Of a DNA stretch of 64,000 bases, positions 43,400 through 53,087 are shown piece after piece. The first letter of the stretch is position 1. Every line of letters begins with the position of its first letter. The notes under the pieces are model-generated. The model saw only the letters and a program-made list of their open reading frames with translations, had not been told where the DNA came from and searched no databases. The translations under genes were made by a program, and so were the position numbers. Source of the stretch: an uncultured Clostridia bacterium (GTDB lineage: Bacteria; Bacillota; Clostridia; Oscillospirales; Ruminococcaceae); NCBI GenBank assembly GCA_947626165.1, contig CANQRG010000001.1, forward strand, positions 173,005-237,004, written 5' to 3'.

Positions 43400-43720
43400 T
43401 TAATCAACTCCCTTTATTTTATCAACCATATTTTTAACTTCTTCATCAGTCATTGGCGTCAGGTTTTGCACAATAGCCTGATACTGCATTGTTTCGATAT
43501 CATATATGTAAATTTGCTTGTTAGACTTGTCTATATATAAAACATTGTCCTGACCTTGAATAGGAAACAACAAATAGCTTGCCTTTATAACAACGCTTTG
43601 AGCAGAAATGAATTGAGGAAGATCTGTTCTTATCTCTACTCCTGTTTTCTGCTTAATCTCTAAAGCCATTTGTTCCTTTGCTCTTATTTCAATAGGCAAA
43701 TCTATTGTTTTATAAACCAT
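43400..43720 (-). CDS. Small phage structural protein with shared C-terminal motif
   Basis: A 106-residue protein of unknown family, starting after GGAGG and overlapping the previous frame by 11 bases. It seems mainly beta-stranded (VLYIDKSNKQIYIYDIETMQY) and ends with LTPMTDEEVKNMVDKI, the same C-terminal motif seen in its neighbours. It lies between baseplate-like and fibre-like proteins, so a distal-tail role is inferred. Confidence 0.6.
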   Translation of the reverse strand: MVYKTIDLPIEIRAKEQMALEIKQKTGVEIRTDLPQFISAQSVVIKASYLLFPIQGQDNVLYIDKSNKQIYIYDIETMQYQAIVQNLTPMTDEEVKNMVDKIKGVD

Positions 43721-44090
43721 TCTCGCCTACCTCCAATGAATCAGGCGTATGCGGTTTAATGATAAATTTACGCTCTGCAACGGCTGTAAATTTGTAATAA
43801 GTATCATCTGCTGATTGATAGTACCGTACACCGTAAAAATATTCGCCTGGTTCTAATCTAGCCGTATCGCTTTCGCCAATGAAAAATGTAGCGGTCAAAC
43901 CATTAAAATCTGAAGCATATACTTCTTTAACTATTAACGCGTTTTTAGCAGTCATACAGTTAGCTACCGAAAAAATCAATTTGTCTTTAGGGTTTAACTC
44001 AAACGGCATTTTGCAAATGGTAATATCTAAACAAACCGTATCGCCTTGATGTATCTCTAAATCGTAAATGCCGACCTTTTTTAAACTCAC
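43710..44090 (-). CDS. Baseplate upper protein-like phage protein
   Basis: A 126-residue protein starting with GTG behind GAGGGTGA. The LEIHQGDTVCLDITI opening, NPKDKLIFSV and the LEPGEYFYGVRYYQ segment resemble the N-terminal immunoglobulin-like domain of siphophage BppU/baseplate proteins. It begins the short fibre cluster after the lysis genes. Confidence 0.55.
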   Translation of the reverse strand: MSLKKVGIYDLEIHQGDTVCLDITICKMPFELNPKDKLIFSVANCMTAKNALIVKEVYASDFNGLTATFFIGESDTARLEPGEYFYGVRYYQSADDTYYKFTAVAERKFIIKPHTPDSLEVGENGL

Positions 44091-44128
44091 ATAATCACCC
44101 TCTGCTATGTATTACTTTTTATTATGTA

Positions 44129-44356
44129 TTACAACATCTTATCCGCTTTAATAGCCTTATCGGTAAAGCTGTTGTTTTTCCACCAAGCGATAAGCGACGC
44201 TATAACCGTCCATATTGTTGATATAAGGTTTGTTACAGTGTCATCGTCTATCGGTATTGGTGATTTTCCGAATACTGCAAGTATCTGATTAATAAGTGCA
44301 AGAACAAGTAATATTGTCCTTATAAGTGTTCCTTTAGTTATGTTAATTTTTTTCAT
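44129..44356 (-). CDS. Phage holin (phi LC3 family)
   Basis: A 75-residue protein with KGTLIRTILLVLALINQILAVFG as first membrane segment, an acidic turn (IPIDDDT) and a second helix TIWTVIASLIAWWKNN, ending in a charged tail. This matches the phi LC3-type holins of Firmicute phages, which form the lysis lesion releasing endolysin. It overlaps the upstream 70-residue gene by an ATGA. Confidence 0.85.
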   Translation of the reverse strand: MKKINITKGTLIRTILLVLALINQILAVFGKSPIPIDDDTVTNLISTIWTVIASLIAWWKNNSFTDKAIKADKML

Positions 44357-44565
44357 TTCTTTATTTCCTCCTCTAAATCTGATATTCTGTGATCTGCTAC
44401 CTTAAGTTTTTCTTCAACTACAGGCATTCTTTGAGCAAAGTTGTTATGCTTCTCAACCTTTATCTCTAGCTGTTTAACGCGGTAACTCATCACACGAAAT
44501 CCGCTGTAACTACCTAAAGCAGTTCCAAGCAATGATACTATGGCAACTATTATTTCACTTGTCAT
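44353..44565 (-). CDS. Holin-associated single-pass coiled-coil protein
   Basis: A 70-residue protein with an N-terminal membrane helix (residues 3-24) and a long charged coiled coil after it (VKQLEIKVEKHN... DLEEEIKK). Similar proteins of the XhlA type sit between endolysin and holin and help lysis. It overlaps both neighbours (TAATG and ATGA), so translation is coupled. Confidence 0.65.
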   Translation of the reverse strand: MTSEIIVAIVSLLGTALGSYSGFRVMSYRVKQLEIKVEKHNNFAQRMPVVEEKLKVADHRISDLEEEIKK

Positions 44566-45230
44566 TATCCTTTCCTCCTCAACTGCTGTTTTTTTGTTCT
44601 GGTTTTTCTTATAGCCCAGTAGTAGCGGTTTTCATACAAAACCTTGACAAGCTCTCGACCGCCTTTTTTCTCTCCGCTTCCGGCAACTACCTTAACCGTT
44701 TTTGCCTTTATGCTCTTGACCTTGTTTTTCTTTTTGATACTGCTTGACTTGTAAAGTCCGAGATTGCCTTTCTTTGTTACGATTTCAAAGGTTATAAGCT
44801 CCTCTTTCTTTACTACAACGTGACCTTGTAAAAACGGCTGTTTCATCCAATTATCAAGCGACATCTTTTTGAGTACGCCATCATCATAAGATACAGCATT
44901 ATCAGCGTTTCCATTCGCCTCTGTGAAATAAACTGTACTTCCGATTACATATTCAACGTATCTAACATGACCGTATGTACCGCCGTTAAAACAAGCTATA
45001 GAATTTGGCTTAGGATACTTCGATACCTGATAGTCTGAGTTCTTACAGCTTTGATAAACGTCTTTAGCATTACCTCTTGCTCCGATATAAACGCCTTTCT
45101 TTTCATAAGCTCGTCCTTGCGTATACCACACGCACTGACCTCTTGAGGCGTTGTTTATCGGCGGTTTATAATACTTGCTATTGAAATTTGCTAACCGCTT
45201 GCCTAGTGATTTTTCATAGTTTATTGGCAT
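44565..45230 (-). CDS. CHAP-domain endolysin
   Basis: A 221-residue lysin. The N-terminal CHAP domain (residues about 15-140) has the catalytic Cys in ASRGQCVWYTQGRA and His in YGHVRYVEYV with a downstream TEANGN, the Cys-His-Asn/Glu triad of amidases or endopeptidases. A basic C-terminal SH3-like segment (ITFEIVTKKGNLGLYKSSS onward) probably binds the wall. No signal peptide is seen, consistent with release by the adjacent holin. AAGGAGG precedes the ATG. Confidence 0.85.
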   Translation of the reverse strand: MPINYEKSLGKRLANFNSKYYKPPINNASRGQCVWYTQGRAYEKKGVYIGARGNAKDVYQSCKNSDYQVSKYPKPNSIACFNGGTYGHVRYVEYVIGSTVYFTEANGNADNAVSYDDGVLKKMSLDNWMKQPFLQGHVVVKKEELITFEIVTKKGNLGLYKSSSIKKKNKVKSIKAKTVKVVAGSGEKKGGRELVKVLYENRYYWAIRKTRTKKQQLRRKG

Positions 45231-45257
45231 TCTAAGTCCTCCTTAAAAAAAATTTAA

Positions 45258-46505
45258 CTAATTACCAAAAAAACATCTATTAAACATTTGCTTTACTTCT
45301 TCAGATGTCATTGGTGTAATAGAACCTTGTGATACATTTGTATTTGTTGAATTTGCCATTCTTGATATTGAACCTTGTGATACTGCACGTTTTGCTTTGT
45401 CAATGTTGCTTTGTCGGTTTTCTCCCAGTTCAATGTGTATTTCGTGCTTATTGGCTTTCCATACTTCTGAAACCTCTATAATTTGCCGTGTTTCTTCAAT
45501 GCCAAGACTTTCAATTCTTACGGTAATAATGTCACCTAGATTAAAATTTTTAGTATACACATATTTTCCGGTGTTAGCAATCTTCACATCTAAATTTACG
45601 ACATTTTCATATTTTTCAAGCTCAGCTCTTGCATTGCTTTCCAACATATCTAAGATTTCTGATTTATCAGTTATATTTTCCTCGTATGTTAGTTCTCCAT
45701 CATTAACGGTTTTTACTAGCGACATACCAGTGTTATCTAGTAATATCCATCTCTCTGTTTCACCGTATTCAGTTACTTGCTCTGATTTGTAATCAAGGTT
45801 GATTTGCTCACCATTAAAGGTCGGTCCTAAAACTTTAACACAGTTTTTATAATTACTTTCGTCATAAGTTACTGTGAAATTTTCTAGCTGATTTTCTGTA
45901 AAAACAACCTTGGTATTTTCAACGCTTGGAAGCATTTTTAAGGTTTTTAAGCTGTTTTCTTCTGGTAGTGCTGTATAAATAAAAGACGTTTCGTTAGTCT
46001 TAGACAGTTCAAATGCTGCTGACATTACATCTTGATTATTTATTTCAAAATCGAATGACTGAGAGGCGCTATTGGTGTATTTCCCAAAGGCATTTGTTAT
46101 ATTTGCGTCTTCATAATAGAAACAAGAGTCTTTTTCTGAGATAAATTTTTGTATCATAAACCCTATTCGTCTATATAAAAAATCACTGGCATAGCTTAGT
46201 TGAGTTCTACGCTCTAATTGATAATGTTCAATTACAACATTAGAAAGCTCATGCTCCATAAAGAAGCCTGAAATCTGCAAAAATTTTCCCTTTATATTCT
46301 GAGAGTATATTTTTTGCTGTATTATGCCTACATTTTGCCTTTCATCGCAAAGAACGTAATACCAATCATCGGTTGCGTTTACACTAGCTGGAAGCTGTAT
46401 GGAAAACTGACCGCAGGAATACCACTTTTGATTCCATTGAATATTTATAGCCTTACCTAGAGTGCATATTCTTTTGAAATTTTTGTCCGTAACAGAAAAA
46501 AGCAT
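45258..46505 (-). CDS. Tail-associated protein (Gp37-like)
   Basis: A 415-residue protein resembling the siphovirus ReqiPepy6 Gp37-like family: ITVWNQKWYSCGQFSI-type opening (here NIQWNQKWYSCGQFSIQLP), GFFMEHELS and a late NLGDIITVRIESLGIEETRQIIEVS. It is positioned right after Dit, where the tail hub/tail-associated lysin-type protein is normally encoded. The C-terminal 40 residues contain two copies of a VSQGSI repeat and end with PMTSEEVKQMFNRCFFGN, the shared C-terminal motif. Confidence 0.7.
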   Translation of the reverse strand: MLFSVTDKNFKRICTLGKAINIQWNQKWYSCGQFSIQLPASVNATDDWYYVLCDERQNVGIIQQKIYSQNIKGKFLQISGFFMEHELSNVVIEHYQLERRTQLSYASDFLYRRIGFMIQKFISEKDSCFYYEDANITNAFGKYTNSASQSFDFEINNQDVMSAAFELSKTNETSFIYTALPEENSLKTLKMLPSVENTKVVFTENQLENFTVTYDESNYKNCVKVLGPTFNGEQINLDYKSEQVTEYGETERWILLDNTGMSLVKTVNDGELTYEENITDKSEILDMLESNARAELEKYENVVNLDVKIANTGKYVYTKNFNLGDIITVRIESLGIEETRQIIEVSEVWKANKHEIHIELGENRQSNIDKAKRAVSQGSISRMANSTNTNVSQGSITPMTSEEVKQMFNRCFFGN

Positions 46506-46506
46506 C

Positions 46507-47520
46507 TTAAAACCCCCTATATAATTCTTTGAATTTCATAGTAGCAGTGCTTCTGTTGGGCGTTGAATCCTCAAATATAGCGGTATATGCGACAGAAGGA
46601 GGGCTTAAAGGACCCCCTATAGTAAAACGGTTACCAGTAAAACTTACACCGTATTCACCATGTTTATACATTGTATCAGCTTCTGTACATGTTAGACTTA
46701 TTCCATCTGGAAATGTTATTTTTAGTTCTCTTATCTTTGAGTCAAGAGTAACATTGCCTAAATGGTTTTCAGATATATTAACTGTACCTGATATTTTTGG
46801 TCTTTTGTTGGATGTGAAACTTGCGAAGTGATATCCTGTTCCAGGCTGTAGTCGAGGCATTGGATCACCGCTTACTATATAACTTGTCAGGTCTTCTTTT
46901 GTAGCAGTGTTTGTTAGAATGCCATATTTACAATCTAACTCTAATTTATTATTTGAGTTTTGATAATTATCGGGAAGTATTATATGTATAGTTTCTGAAT
47001 TGCCATCTGGCATTATATTCATTTCGTTTTCACTAATCAGTGAAATATAGATTATTGGTGTCACAGGGAAGTGTCCATCAACTACAAAACGTCCCATCGT
47101 AGATACTTCACGAACACCAGAGTAAAAATACGGATCAGGGCAAAGCATAGTAAATGTTAAGTCAAGTGGTCTGCGTTCGTTTCCTGTCGGCAGTTTATAT
47201 GCCAGTAATTCGCAGTCAATAAATAAATCTTTGTTGTCATATTCAATTTCCATCGTATATGTATCATCAGGATCGAAAAAATCCATAACTTCTGATCTTA
47301 CCGGACTGGAAAATGGGTATGATATATGAGCGGTTACACTTATGTCACGTCTGCCTGTGTATTTGCCCGTTACTATTTCGCCTGTACCGATTGCAGGCGT
47401 TTCAGTATAAACATTAAGAGTGAGTGCGTCAATGCCCTCTATCTTAGTTGCTCTCCACTTGCTGTTTTCACCATCAATTACAAACTGCTGATTGTCACTT
47501 AAACGTGTTAATTTTATCAT
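46507..47520 (-). CDS. Distal tail protein (Dit)
   Basis: A 337-residue protein of the Sipho_tail/Dit family (SPP1 gp19.1-like). It has the N-terminal beta domain with GYTGRRDISVTAHI-like KYTGRRDISVTAHI near residue 70, FFDPDDTYTMEIEYD and the CPDPYFYSG turn near 125 that marks the junction to the C-terminal domain. It forms the hexameric hub at the tail tip. GGAGG lies 9 bases before the ATG at 47520. Confidence 0.82.
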   Translation of the reverse strand: MIKLTRLSDNQQFVIDGENSKWRATKIEGIDALTLNVYTETPAIGTGEIVTGKYTGRRDISVTAHISYPFSSPVRSEVMDFFDPDDTYTMEIEYDNKDLFIDCELLAYKLPTGNERRPLDLTFTMLCPDPYFYSGVREVSTMGRFVVDGHFPVTPIIYISLISENEMNIMPDGNSETIHIILPDNYQNSNNKLELDCKYGILTNTATKEDLTSYIVSGDPMPRLQPGTGYHFASFTSNKRPKISGTVNISENHLGNVTLDSKIRELKITFPDGISLTCTEADTMYKHGEYGVSFTGNRFTIGGPLSPPSVAYTAIFEDSTPNRSTATMKFKELYRGF

Positions 47521-47521
47521 G

Positions 47522-50500
47522 TTATGCACCTCCAAGTCCGTATGTTTCGTTATACTTAATAGCTCTGGCTATTTCATCAGGAGCTTGCATAGGTTCTTCA
47601 AAGACATTCTGAATGCTTTTGGTCGTCGTATTGTTATTGCAGTTAGTATAGTTGTTTACTATCGTATTAGGCGTATTGGCTGTTATGTTAGCTGAAATGT
47701 TGCCCAGTGTTGCTCCTACTGCGCTCTTGGCATTGGCAAATGCAGACTTAAGTTTATTTGCTACCGCAATGTTATCATAAGCCTTGTTAAGCTGATCTAC
47801 TTGCAATTCAGCAGATTTTACAACGTCTTTTGTACCGTTTGTAAGACCTCGTGCTAGACCCTTTACCATATTTCCGGCAATATCAAACTCAAAGACCTTT
47901 GACGGAGAGTTGATTTTCAGCTTCTGTTTAACCTTTTTAACAACCTCGCCGACAAGATTTTCAGCAATTTCCTCAGCTTCCTTGCTTGACATCTTAGAGC
48001 CTTTTTTCAGACCTTTTCTAAGCTGTTTGCCGAGTTGTTCCATATATTTTTCAGTATTATCTTTAAGTTTTTTGATTTGCTTGTTATACTTTTTGTTCAG
48101 AGCATTTACTTCTTTGTCATACCTTTTGTTTTCTTCAGCAATATCTTCGTCTCGCTTTTTATTAGCTGCCTTCGTATCTTCCTTAAATGTCTGATTTTGA
48201 TCGGCAAGTTTATTAGCAATCTCTTGCTGTTGATTAAGCATATTTTGATAAGATTTGAGCTCTGTGTCGCTCATTGAAGCAATCTGTTTAAGCTGTGCGG
48301 CATAGCCTACGCCTAAATCGGTAAATTGATTAATCAAGTCCTCAGATATACCACGCTTGCGTAGGGCTTGTATTGTGTTATAAAACTCCTTATATTGTGT
48401 TGTAGTATATTCAAGATTGGCTAGCACGCCTTTCTTGTTTGTGACAGTAGCTTGCTGAGTTGCTCCAAACAAATCGCTGAAAGACATTATTTTGTCAGCA
48501 TAGCTTGCCTGGCTGTCTGCAATGGATTGGAGCGTATTGTTATATTCTTTCTCTATGTTATCTAAATTTTTCTCGTTCTCTTTTTCTAGGGCAGAGAGTT
48601 GTTTGTTTTGCTCCTTAATCTTTTTATCGATATCCTTCTGATTGTTTTTGATTTTTTTGAAGGTTTCATCAGCTGTTTTTTCAGCGTCTTTTATGAGTTG
48701 TTTACGCTCTTGTGCTAATCTCTTAGCTTCCTCACGCTGCTTTCTAGCTGCCTCAGCCGCTTTTTTAGCTGCTTCTTCTGCAGCTTTGGCTTGTTCCTCT
48801 GCTGCTTCTTTTGCAGCCTTAGCCGCTTCCTCATTTGCTTTTTTTTGCTGCTCTTTTTCTTTTTTTGCTTCCTCGGCTTGTTTTGCTTCGAACTCCTGCC
48901 TCATTCGTGCTTCTGCTATCATTGCCCTTGCTCCTGAAGCTATAGCGTGTGCAATGTCTCCGCCGCTATTCTGGGCAATGATCATATTTTCTTCGCTTGT
49001 AGCAGTGTCGCATACCCAATTAACAAGCTCTTGTGCAGCGTCAGTTACGGTAATTTTACCGCTTTTAATGCCGTTAGCAAGCTCCTTAGTGGTAGTCTCA
49101 CCGACTTGGTAGCTTCCGTCTTTTGCTTTTGCTAGCTCTGTTCCGCACATTATAGCCACTTGTTCAAGCTGACTGTTTACGTCTTTTTCAGCACCGCTTT
49201 TAATTCCGTTTGCCAAGCTGGTCATAGCGCCCTCGCCGAGGTTGTCTAGCATGAATTTATTGGCTATTTGCTCGTTAATTTTGTCAAGGCTGTTTTCTGT
49301 TTGGGAAAGAAGTTCTTCTGCACCTTCTTCGTGATTTTCAACCATTTGTTTATATGTGTCTAGTTGTTCCTTGAGAAGTTGCTTTTGTTCCTCTAGATTT
49401 TCAACAGTAAACGCTTTGCCCGTTTCAGAGGTAAACTCCATAGCCGCAGTAGCCTGTTTAATGCGTTCAAGATTGCCACTTGCAACAGCTTCTTGAAGTT
49501 CAGTAAATGCTGTTATTCTAGCCTGATTTTCTTCTGCAGCAGCAGAGGCTTTATTGTATTCAGTTGTTTGTTGCTCTATCCTTGCATTAGATTCTTCTGT
49601 CATCTTTGCAATTTTAGAACCCCAATCCCAACATCTGCCGTATTCCTCGTTTAACTCTGAAACAATTTCTTTAACGTGTTGGCTAATTTCTTCTTGTTCG
49701 CTTAATGATAAGTTTGAAAAAGATGATGAATTTAACTTTTCAAACCACTCGTTATATTCATTTAGCTTTTCGTTTGTAAGTATTCCATCTCTTTCTTGTT
49801 CCTCATTTAATTTTTTTAGACTATCATTAAGTTTGTCAGTAGCTTCTTTTTTGCTTTCCAACGCATCGAGATAGTTGTCGTTGGTGTTATCTAATAGTGT
49901 TTGAGCTTCTTTTAGTTCAATGGTCTCTTTTAGCTTGCTTTGAAGAGTGTCATAGCTTTCGATAACCTTTCCGTTTATGTCAATCTCAATGCCCAGCGCT
50001 TTTGAAAGCTCGTTAGTAATTACCTTTGCTCTATCTTCATAACCGTCTTTGATTTTGCCGTTTTTATCGACGATAGTATCGAGTTCTTCTGATAAGCTGT
50101 CATAATATTCAAACTCTGTAGAGACTTTTTTGACTTGCTTATCTAAAGCGTTAATATTATCTTCGATTTTCTGACGAAATTCTTCGGATACTTCAATAGC
50201 TTTTTTCTGTGATTCTGTAAGATAGTCTTGACTGTCTACTGCATCATTTGAGGCAACAGCAGCTGTAGTGAGAGCAGTTGCTAACAGACCGACGCCTGCA
50301 GTTATCCAACCAATAGGACTAGCTAACTGTGTAGCGTTTAAAAGTTTCTGAGCTGCATCTAATGCTTTTGTTGCCGCTGTACCTGCTTTTAGTGCCTCAA
50401 CAAATCCCATTATTGTACTTACTACAAAATTAGCCGTAATTGCAGCACCAATTCCAACAATCAAAGGAGAGATTTTACCTAGCTCTTTTAGTAAATCGCC

Positions 50501-52297
50501 AATTGTGCCTAGAATAGCACTTATAATCTCTCTGGCGTTTTCTAACATGCCCTTGATTAAAGCCTTAATAAGCTCTACACCCGATTGTATTAACTGCGGT
50601 GCATTGTTTGAGATAGCATTGCATATTTGAACAATTAGATTTTTGATGTTAGAAGTTATAACCCCTGAATTATTCGCAAGCGATTTCATAACATTGGTCA
50701 AAATGTCGCTTGCTGACTGTATGAGCAGAGGTAGATTGTCCGTTGCGGTTTTGATTATGCTGTTAATAAGGCTAACCGCCTGTTTAGATATTTTCTTGCT
50801 GTTTTTAGCAATACCCTGAGCAAGTGATGTAACAACATTAAGAGCGACATTCCAAAATACTTGCTGATAAGCAATTACGCCTTGCGCTAGGATATTTCCT
50901 ATTTCCTTAACAATAGGCTTTAGCTTTGGCATAAAGTCTGTTATACCATTCTTGAGTGAAGATATAATCTTCTCAGCAGCATTTGACATTTTAGAAAGGT
51001 TTTTATCAATGCCGTCAACTAACGAGGACATCAAATCGCCTGTTATGTTTACAAACTCTGGCAGTTTTTCGGTAGTCTTAGTTAATACGTCAGACAGCAC
51101 ATTGCCTAGTGCTGTTATCATACCCTCAGTTCCGCTGCTTTCAAAGCCCTCTGATATCTTAGACATACATTCAGCGCCGAAGCCTGCCATTTGTGCAAAT
51201 ACGGTGTTATTTTCCTCGTAGATCGCAATGCCTAGATTGGTTACATTCTGCTTAAGTTTATCAAGCTGAGTTTCAAGAGTGTTTGACATTTTTTCGTATG
51301 CAGAATCAACCATTCCTGCACTGTTAGCCATTGACTTTAAGTTTTCGTTAAACTTAGCGCCGTCGTTAGTCATAATAGACAATGCTGATTTTCCGGCTTC
51401 TATTGAGCTAAACATATCAACAAGGCTAACTCCCGACTTAGCCGCATAATCGTTCATCATTGAAAGAATATCGCCTAAGTTAGCGCCGTTGTCCATCATT
51501 TCCTTAAAGGACATTCCTGCATACTTAGAACCCTTAGCCGCTTTTTCAAGGTTTCCTGCTGCCACTGTTCCGTTTTTACCAAGCTCGGCTATAAGGCTGT
51601 TCAACTGAGTTGTAGCCTGTGCAGTCGGTGTACCTTGTGCCGTCATAGTCGACAAAGAAGCCGATACTTGGTCGAAAGATACGCCAAATGCCGCTGCTGT
51701 AGGTGTTACTTGTGCTAAGGTCGCACCTAATTCATCAACGGTTGTGATACCCTTATTCTGCGTTTGAATAAGCATATCCTGAATTTTATTTGCTTCACTT
51801 GCAGGCAAGTTATAGGCATTTAATGTTTTTGCCGTTGCTGAGATTGCAGTTTCTACATCAGTAAATCCAGCTTTTGCGAGTTTTGCCGAGCCTGATAGAA
51901 ATTTAGTAGAGGTCTGCATATCCTCTGTAACTTCAACGCCTGCAGATAGGGCGGAGTATAGACCTTCGTTAAGCTCTGCAGCGGCAACGCCTGTATTATT
52001 TGATATATCAAGTAAATTAGTTTTCAGCTTATCAGTTTGAACATTTACATCACTGAACAGTGTTGATGCTTTAGCAAATGTCTGTTCAAAATCCTTTCCG
52101 GCATTTACGCTAGCCGTTAAACCGGTGACTATAGCGCCTAGCGAGGCTGTTGCTGTAGTTTTTAAAGCTGTCATTGATTTTTCGCCGACTGTCTTTAAAT
52201 CCTCTAAAGATTTTTTACCGACATTTTTTAAATTGTGCAGTGATTTTTCAAAATCTTTGGTATCGCCGAATACCTTTATTTTTAATCCTTCAGCCAT
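47522..52297 (-). CDS. Tape measure protein
   Basis: A 1591-residue TP901-type tape measure protein that sets tail length. The first 300 residues hold the conserved TP901 core (DFEQTFAKASTLF, SSALSAGVEVTED-like SALSAGVEVTEDMQ and QDMLIQTQNKGITTVDELG), followed by hydrophobic segments (near 610-700) and a long Ala/Glu/Lys coiled coil (about 1120-1330). It is the largest frame of the phage. ATG at 52297 follows GAGGGG; a GTG lies two codons upstream. If other siphophage tails are a guide the tail is long (about 1.5 angstrom per residue). Confidence 0.92.
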   Translation of the reverse strand: MAEGLKIKVFGDTKDFEKSLHNLKNVGKKSLEDLKTVGEKSMTALKTTATASLGAIVTGLTASVNAGKDFEQTFAKASTLFSDVNVQTDKLKTNLLDISNNTGVAAAELNEGLYSALSAGVEVTEDMQTSTKFLSGSAKLAKAGFTDVETAISATAKTLNAYNLPASEANKIQDMLIQTQNKGITTVDELGATLAQVTPTAAAFGVSFDQVSASLSTMTAQGTPTAQATTQLNSLIAELGKNGTVAAGNLEKAAKGSKYAGMSFKEMMDNGANLGDILSMMNDYAAKSGVSLVDMFSSIEAGKSALSIMTNDGAKFNENLKSMANSAGMVDSAYEKMSNTLETQLDKLKQNVTNLGIAIYEENNTVFAQMAGFGAECMSKISEGFESSGTEGMITALGNVLSDVLTKTTEKLPEFVNITGDLMSSLVDGIDKNLSKMSNAAEKIISSLKNGITDFMPKLKPIVKEIGNILAQGVIAYQQVFWNVALNVVTSLAQGIAKNSKKISKQAVSLINSIIKTATDNLPLLIQSASDILTNVMKSLANNSGVITSNIKNLIVQICNAISNNAPQLIQSGVELIKALIKGMLENAREIISAILGTIGDLLKELGKISPLIVGIGAAITANFVVSTIMGFVEALKAGTAATKALDAAQKLLNATQLASPIGWITAGVGLLATALTTAAVASNDAVDSQDYLTESQKKAIEVSEEFRQKIEDNINALDKQVKKVSTEFEYYDSLSEELDTIVDKNGKIKDGYEDRAKVITNELSKALGIEIDINGKVIESYDTLQSKLKETIELKEAQTLLDNTNDNYLDALESKKEATDKLNDSLKKLNEEQERDGILTNEKLNEYNEWFEKLNSSSFSNLSLSEQEEISQHVKEIVSELNEEYGRCWDWGSKIAKMTEESNARIEQQTTEYNKASAAAEENQARITAFTELQEAVASGNLERIKQATAAMEFTSETGKAFTVENLEEQKQLLKEQLDTYKQMVENHEEGAEELLSQTENSLDKINEQIANKFMLDNLGEGAMTSLANGIKSGAEKDVNSQLEQVAIMCGTELAKAKDGSYQVGETTTKELANGIKSGKITVTDAAQELVNWVCDTATSEENMIIAQNSGGDIAHAIASGARAMIAEARMRQEFEAKQAEEAKKEKEQQKKANEEAAKAAKEAAEEQAKAAEEAAKKAAEAARKQREEAKRLAQERKQLIKDAEKTADETFKKIKNNQKDIDKKIKEQNKQLSALEKENEKNLDNIEKEYNNTLQSIADSQASYADKIMSFSDLFGATQQATVTNKKGVLANLEYTTTQYKEFYNTIQALRKRGISEDLINQFTDLGVGYAAQLKQIASMSDTELKSYQNMLNQQQEIANKLADQNQTFKEDTKAANKKRDEDIAEENKRYDKEVNALNKKYNKQIKKLKDNTEKYMEQLGKQLRKGLKKGSKMSSKEAEEIAENLVGEVVKKVKQKLKINSPSKVFEFDIAGNMVKGLARGLTNGTKDVVKSAELQVDQLNKAYDNIAVANKLKSAFANAKSAVGATLGNISANITANTPNTIVNNYTNCNNNTTTKSIQNVFEEPMQAPDEIARAIKYNETYGLGGA

Positions 52298-52345
52298 ATG
52301 CACCCCTCATTTTTTAAACATTTAAGACGGGCACATGGGCACTGC

Positions 52346-52495
52346 TTAATTTAGTTTGATTTCAAATTCTTTTTTACATTTTGAGTTTTTACATTTTGTA
52401 AAAACTTTTGATATTACTGCTCCTTTTTCGTACTGTATATTAGACATTTCATAGCCGCAGAACGGACATTTTATTTTATACTTTCTACGTTGCAT
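52346..52495 (-). CDS. Small zinc-ribbon protein (49 residues)
   Basis: A 49-residue basic frame with CPFCGYE near residue 10 and CKNSKCKKEF near 35, a four-Cys zinc ribbon with Com-like spacing. It overlaps the end of the Gp15 gene by 11 bases and lies between tail chaperones and tape measure. It has no strong ribosome site of its own, so reinitiation is likely. Such ribbons occur in phage regulators, but function is unknown. Confidence 0.65.
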   Translation of the reverse strand: MQRRKYKIKCPFCGYEMSNIQYEKGAVISKVFTKCKNSKCKKEFEIKLN

Positions 52496-53087
52496 AAAAC
52501 ATCTCATTCACTTTCTTTTCTTCCGCCGTTAGCTTGACAGGCAGCTTATATTTCTCTTTAAGTCTTAATCTGTCCTTGTCGTCACCGTCATAAGACCGTA
52601 TGGATATAAGCCTTGAAATAAAATGCCTGTCCTCTAAGCTATCAAATTCAAGCAAAAACTCCCACCAATGGAAAGGCTCTTTGCGTTTGTAGGAAAGGTC
52701 TATTCCAGATTGATTGCGTATAGCTACAATTATGTAATTGATATCGTGCTTAAAGCTAATTACGCGTTCGTTATCAGTATCCGTGCTTTCGTCTAAACCT
52801 TCAGTATCTGACGGCTCAGCAGGGTAACCCCTTTGAAACTCAGTAACGGCGTTTAAAACGTCGTTTATATTTTCAGGAATTTGATTTGTACCAAACACAA
52901 GTTCCACTATACGCTCAAAGGTTTTGATGATATTTTCGTTTTCATCTGTTGAATCAAAATCCTCCAGTATGCAAGATACTTCAAGCCATACCCTGTAATC
53001 GGTATTTATGGGATATTCAGTGCCGTTAATATAAAGGCTCTCAGGCGGCGGGGAATTAACATAGTTAATCATTAGACTTGTTGACAT
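52485..53087 (-). CDS. Phage Gp15-like tail assembly protein
   Basis: A protein of up to 200 residues of the bacteriophage Gp15 family: YINGTEYPINTDYRVWLEV near residue 20, a helical central region and HDINYIIVAIRNQSGIDL near 120 followed by HWWEFLLEFDSL. In A118-like phages this gene pairs with the preceding short gene as tail assembly chaperone, immediately before the tape measure. Starts at 53087 or 53072 are both possible; the gene overlaps the preceding one by up to 23 bases. Confidence 0.75.
   Translation of the reverse strand: MSTSLMINYVNSPPPESLYINGTEYPINTDYRVWLEVSCILEDFDSTDENENIIKTFERIVELVFGTNQIPENINDVLNAVTEFQRGYPAEPSDTEGLDESTDTDNERVISFKHDINYIIVAIRNQSGIDLSYKRKEPFHWWEFLLEFDSLEDRHFISRLISIRSYDGDDKDRLRLKEKYKLPVKLTAEEKKVNEMFYAT

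Noticed and set aside
48642..49112. Long plus-strand frame opposite the tape measure gene
   Set aside because: It is a compositional shadow of the Ala/Glu/Lys-rich coiled coil, with no ribosome site and no family resemblance.
53065..53087. A second programmed frameshift joining the two tail chaperone genes
   Set aside because: The overlap contains no X-XXY-YYZ heptamer, and an ATG exists for the downstream gene, so reinitiation explains it.
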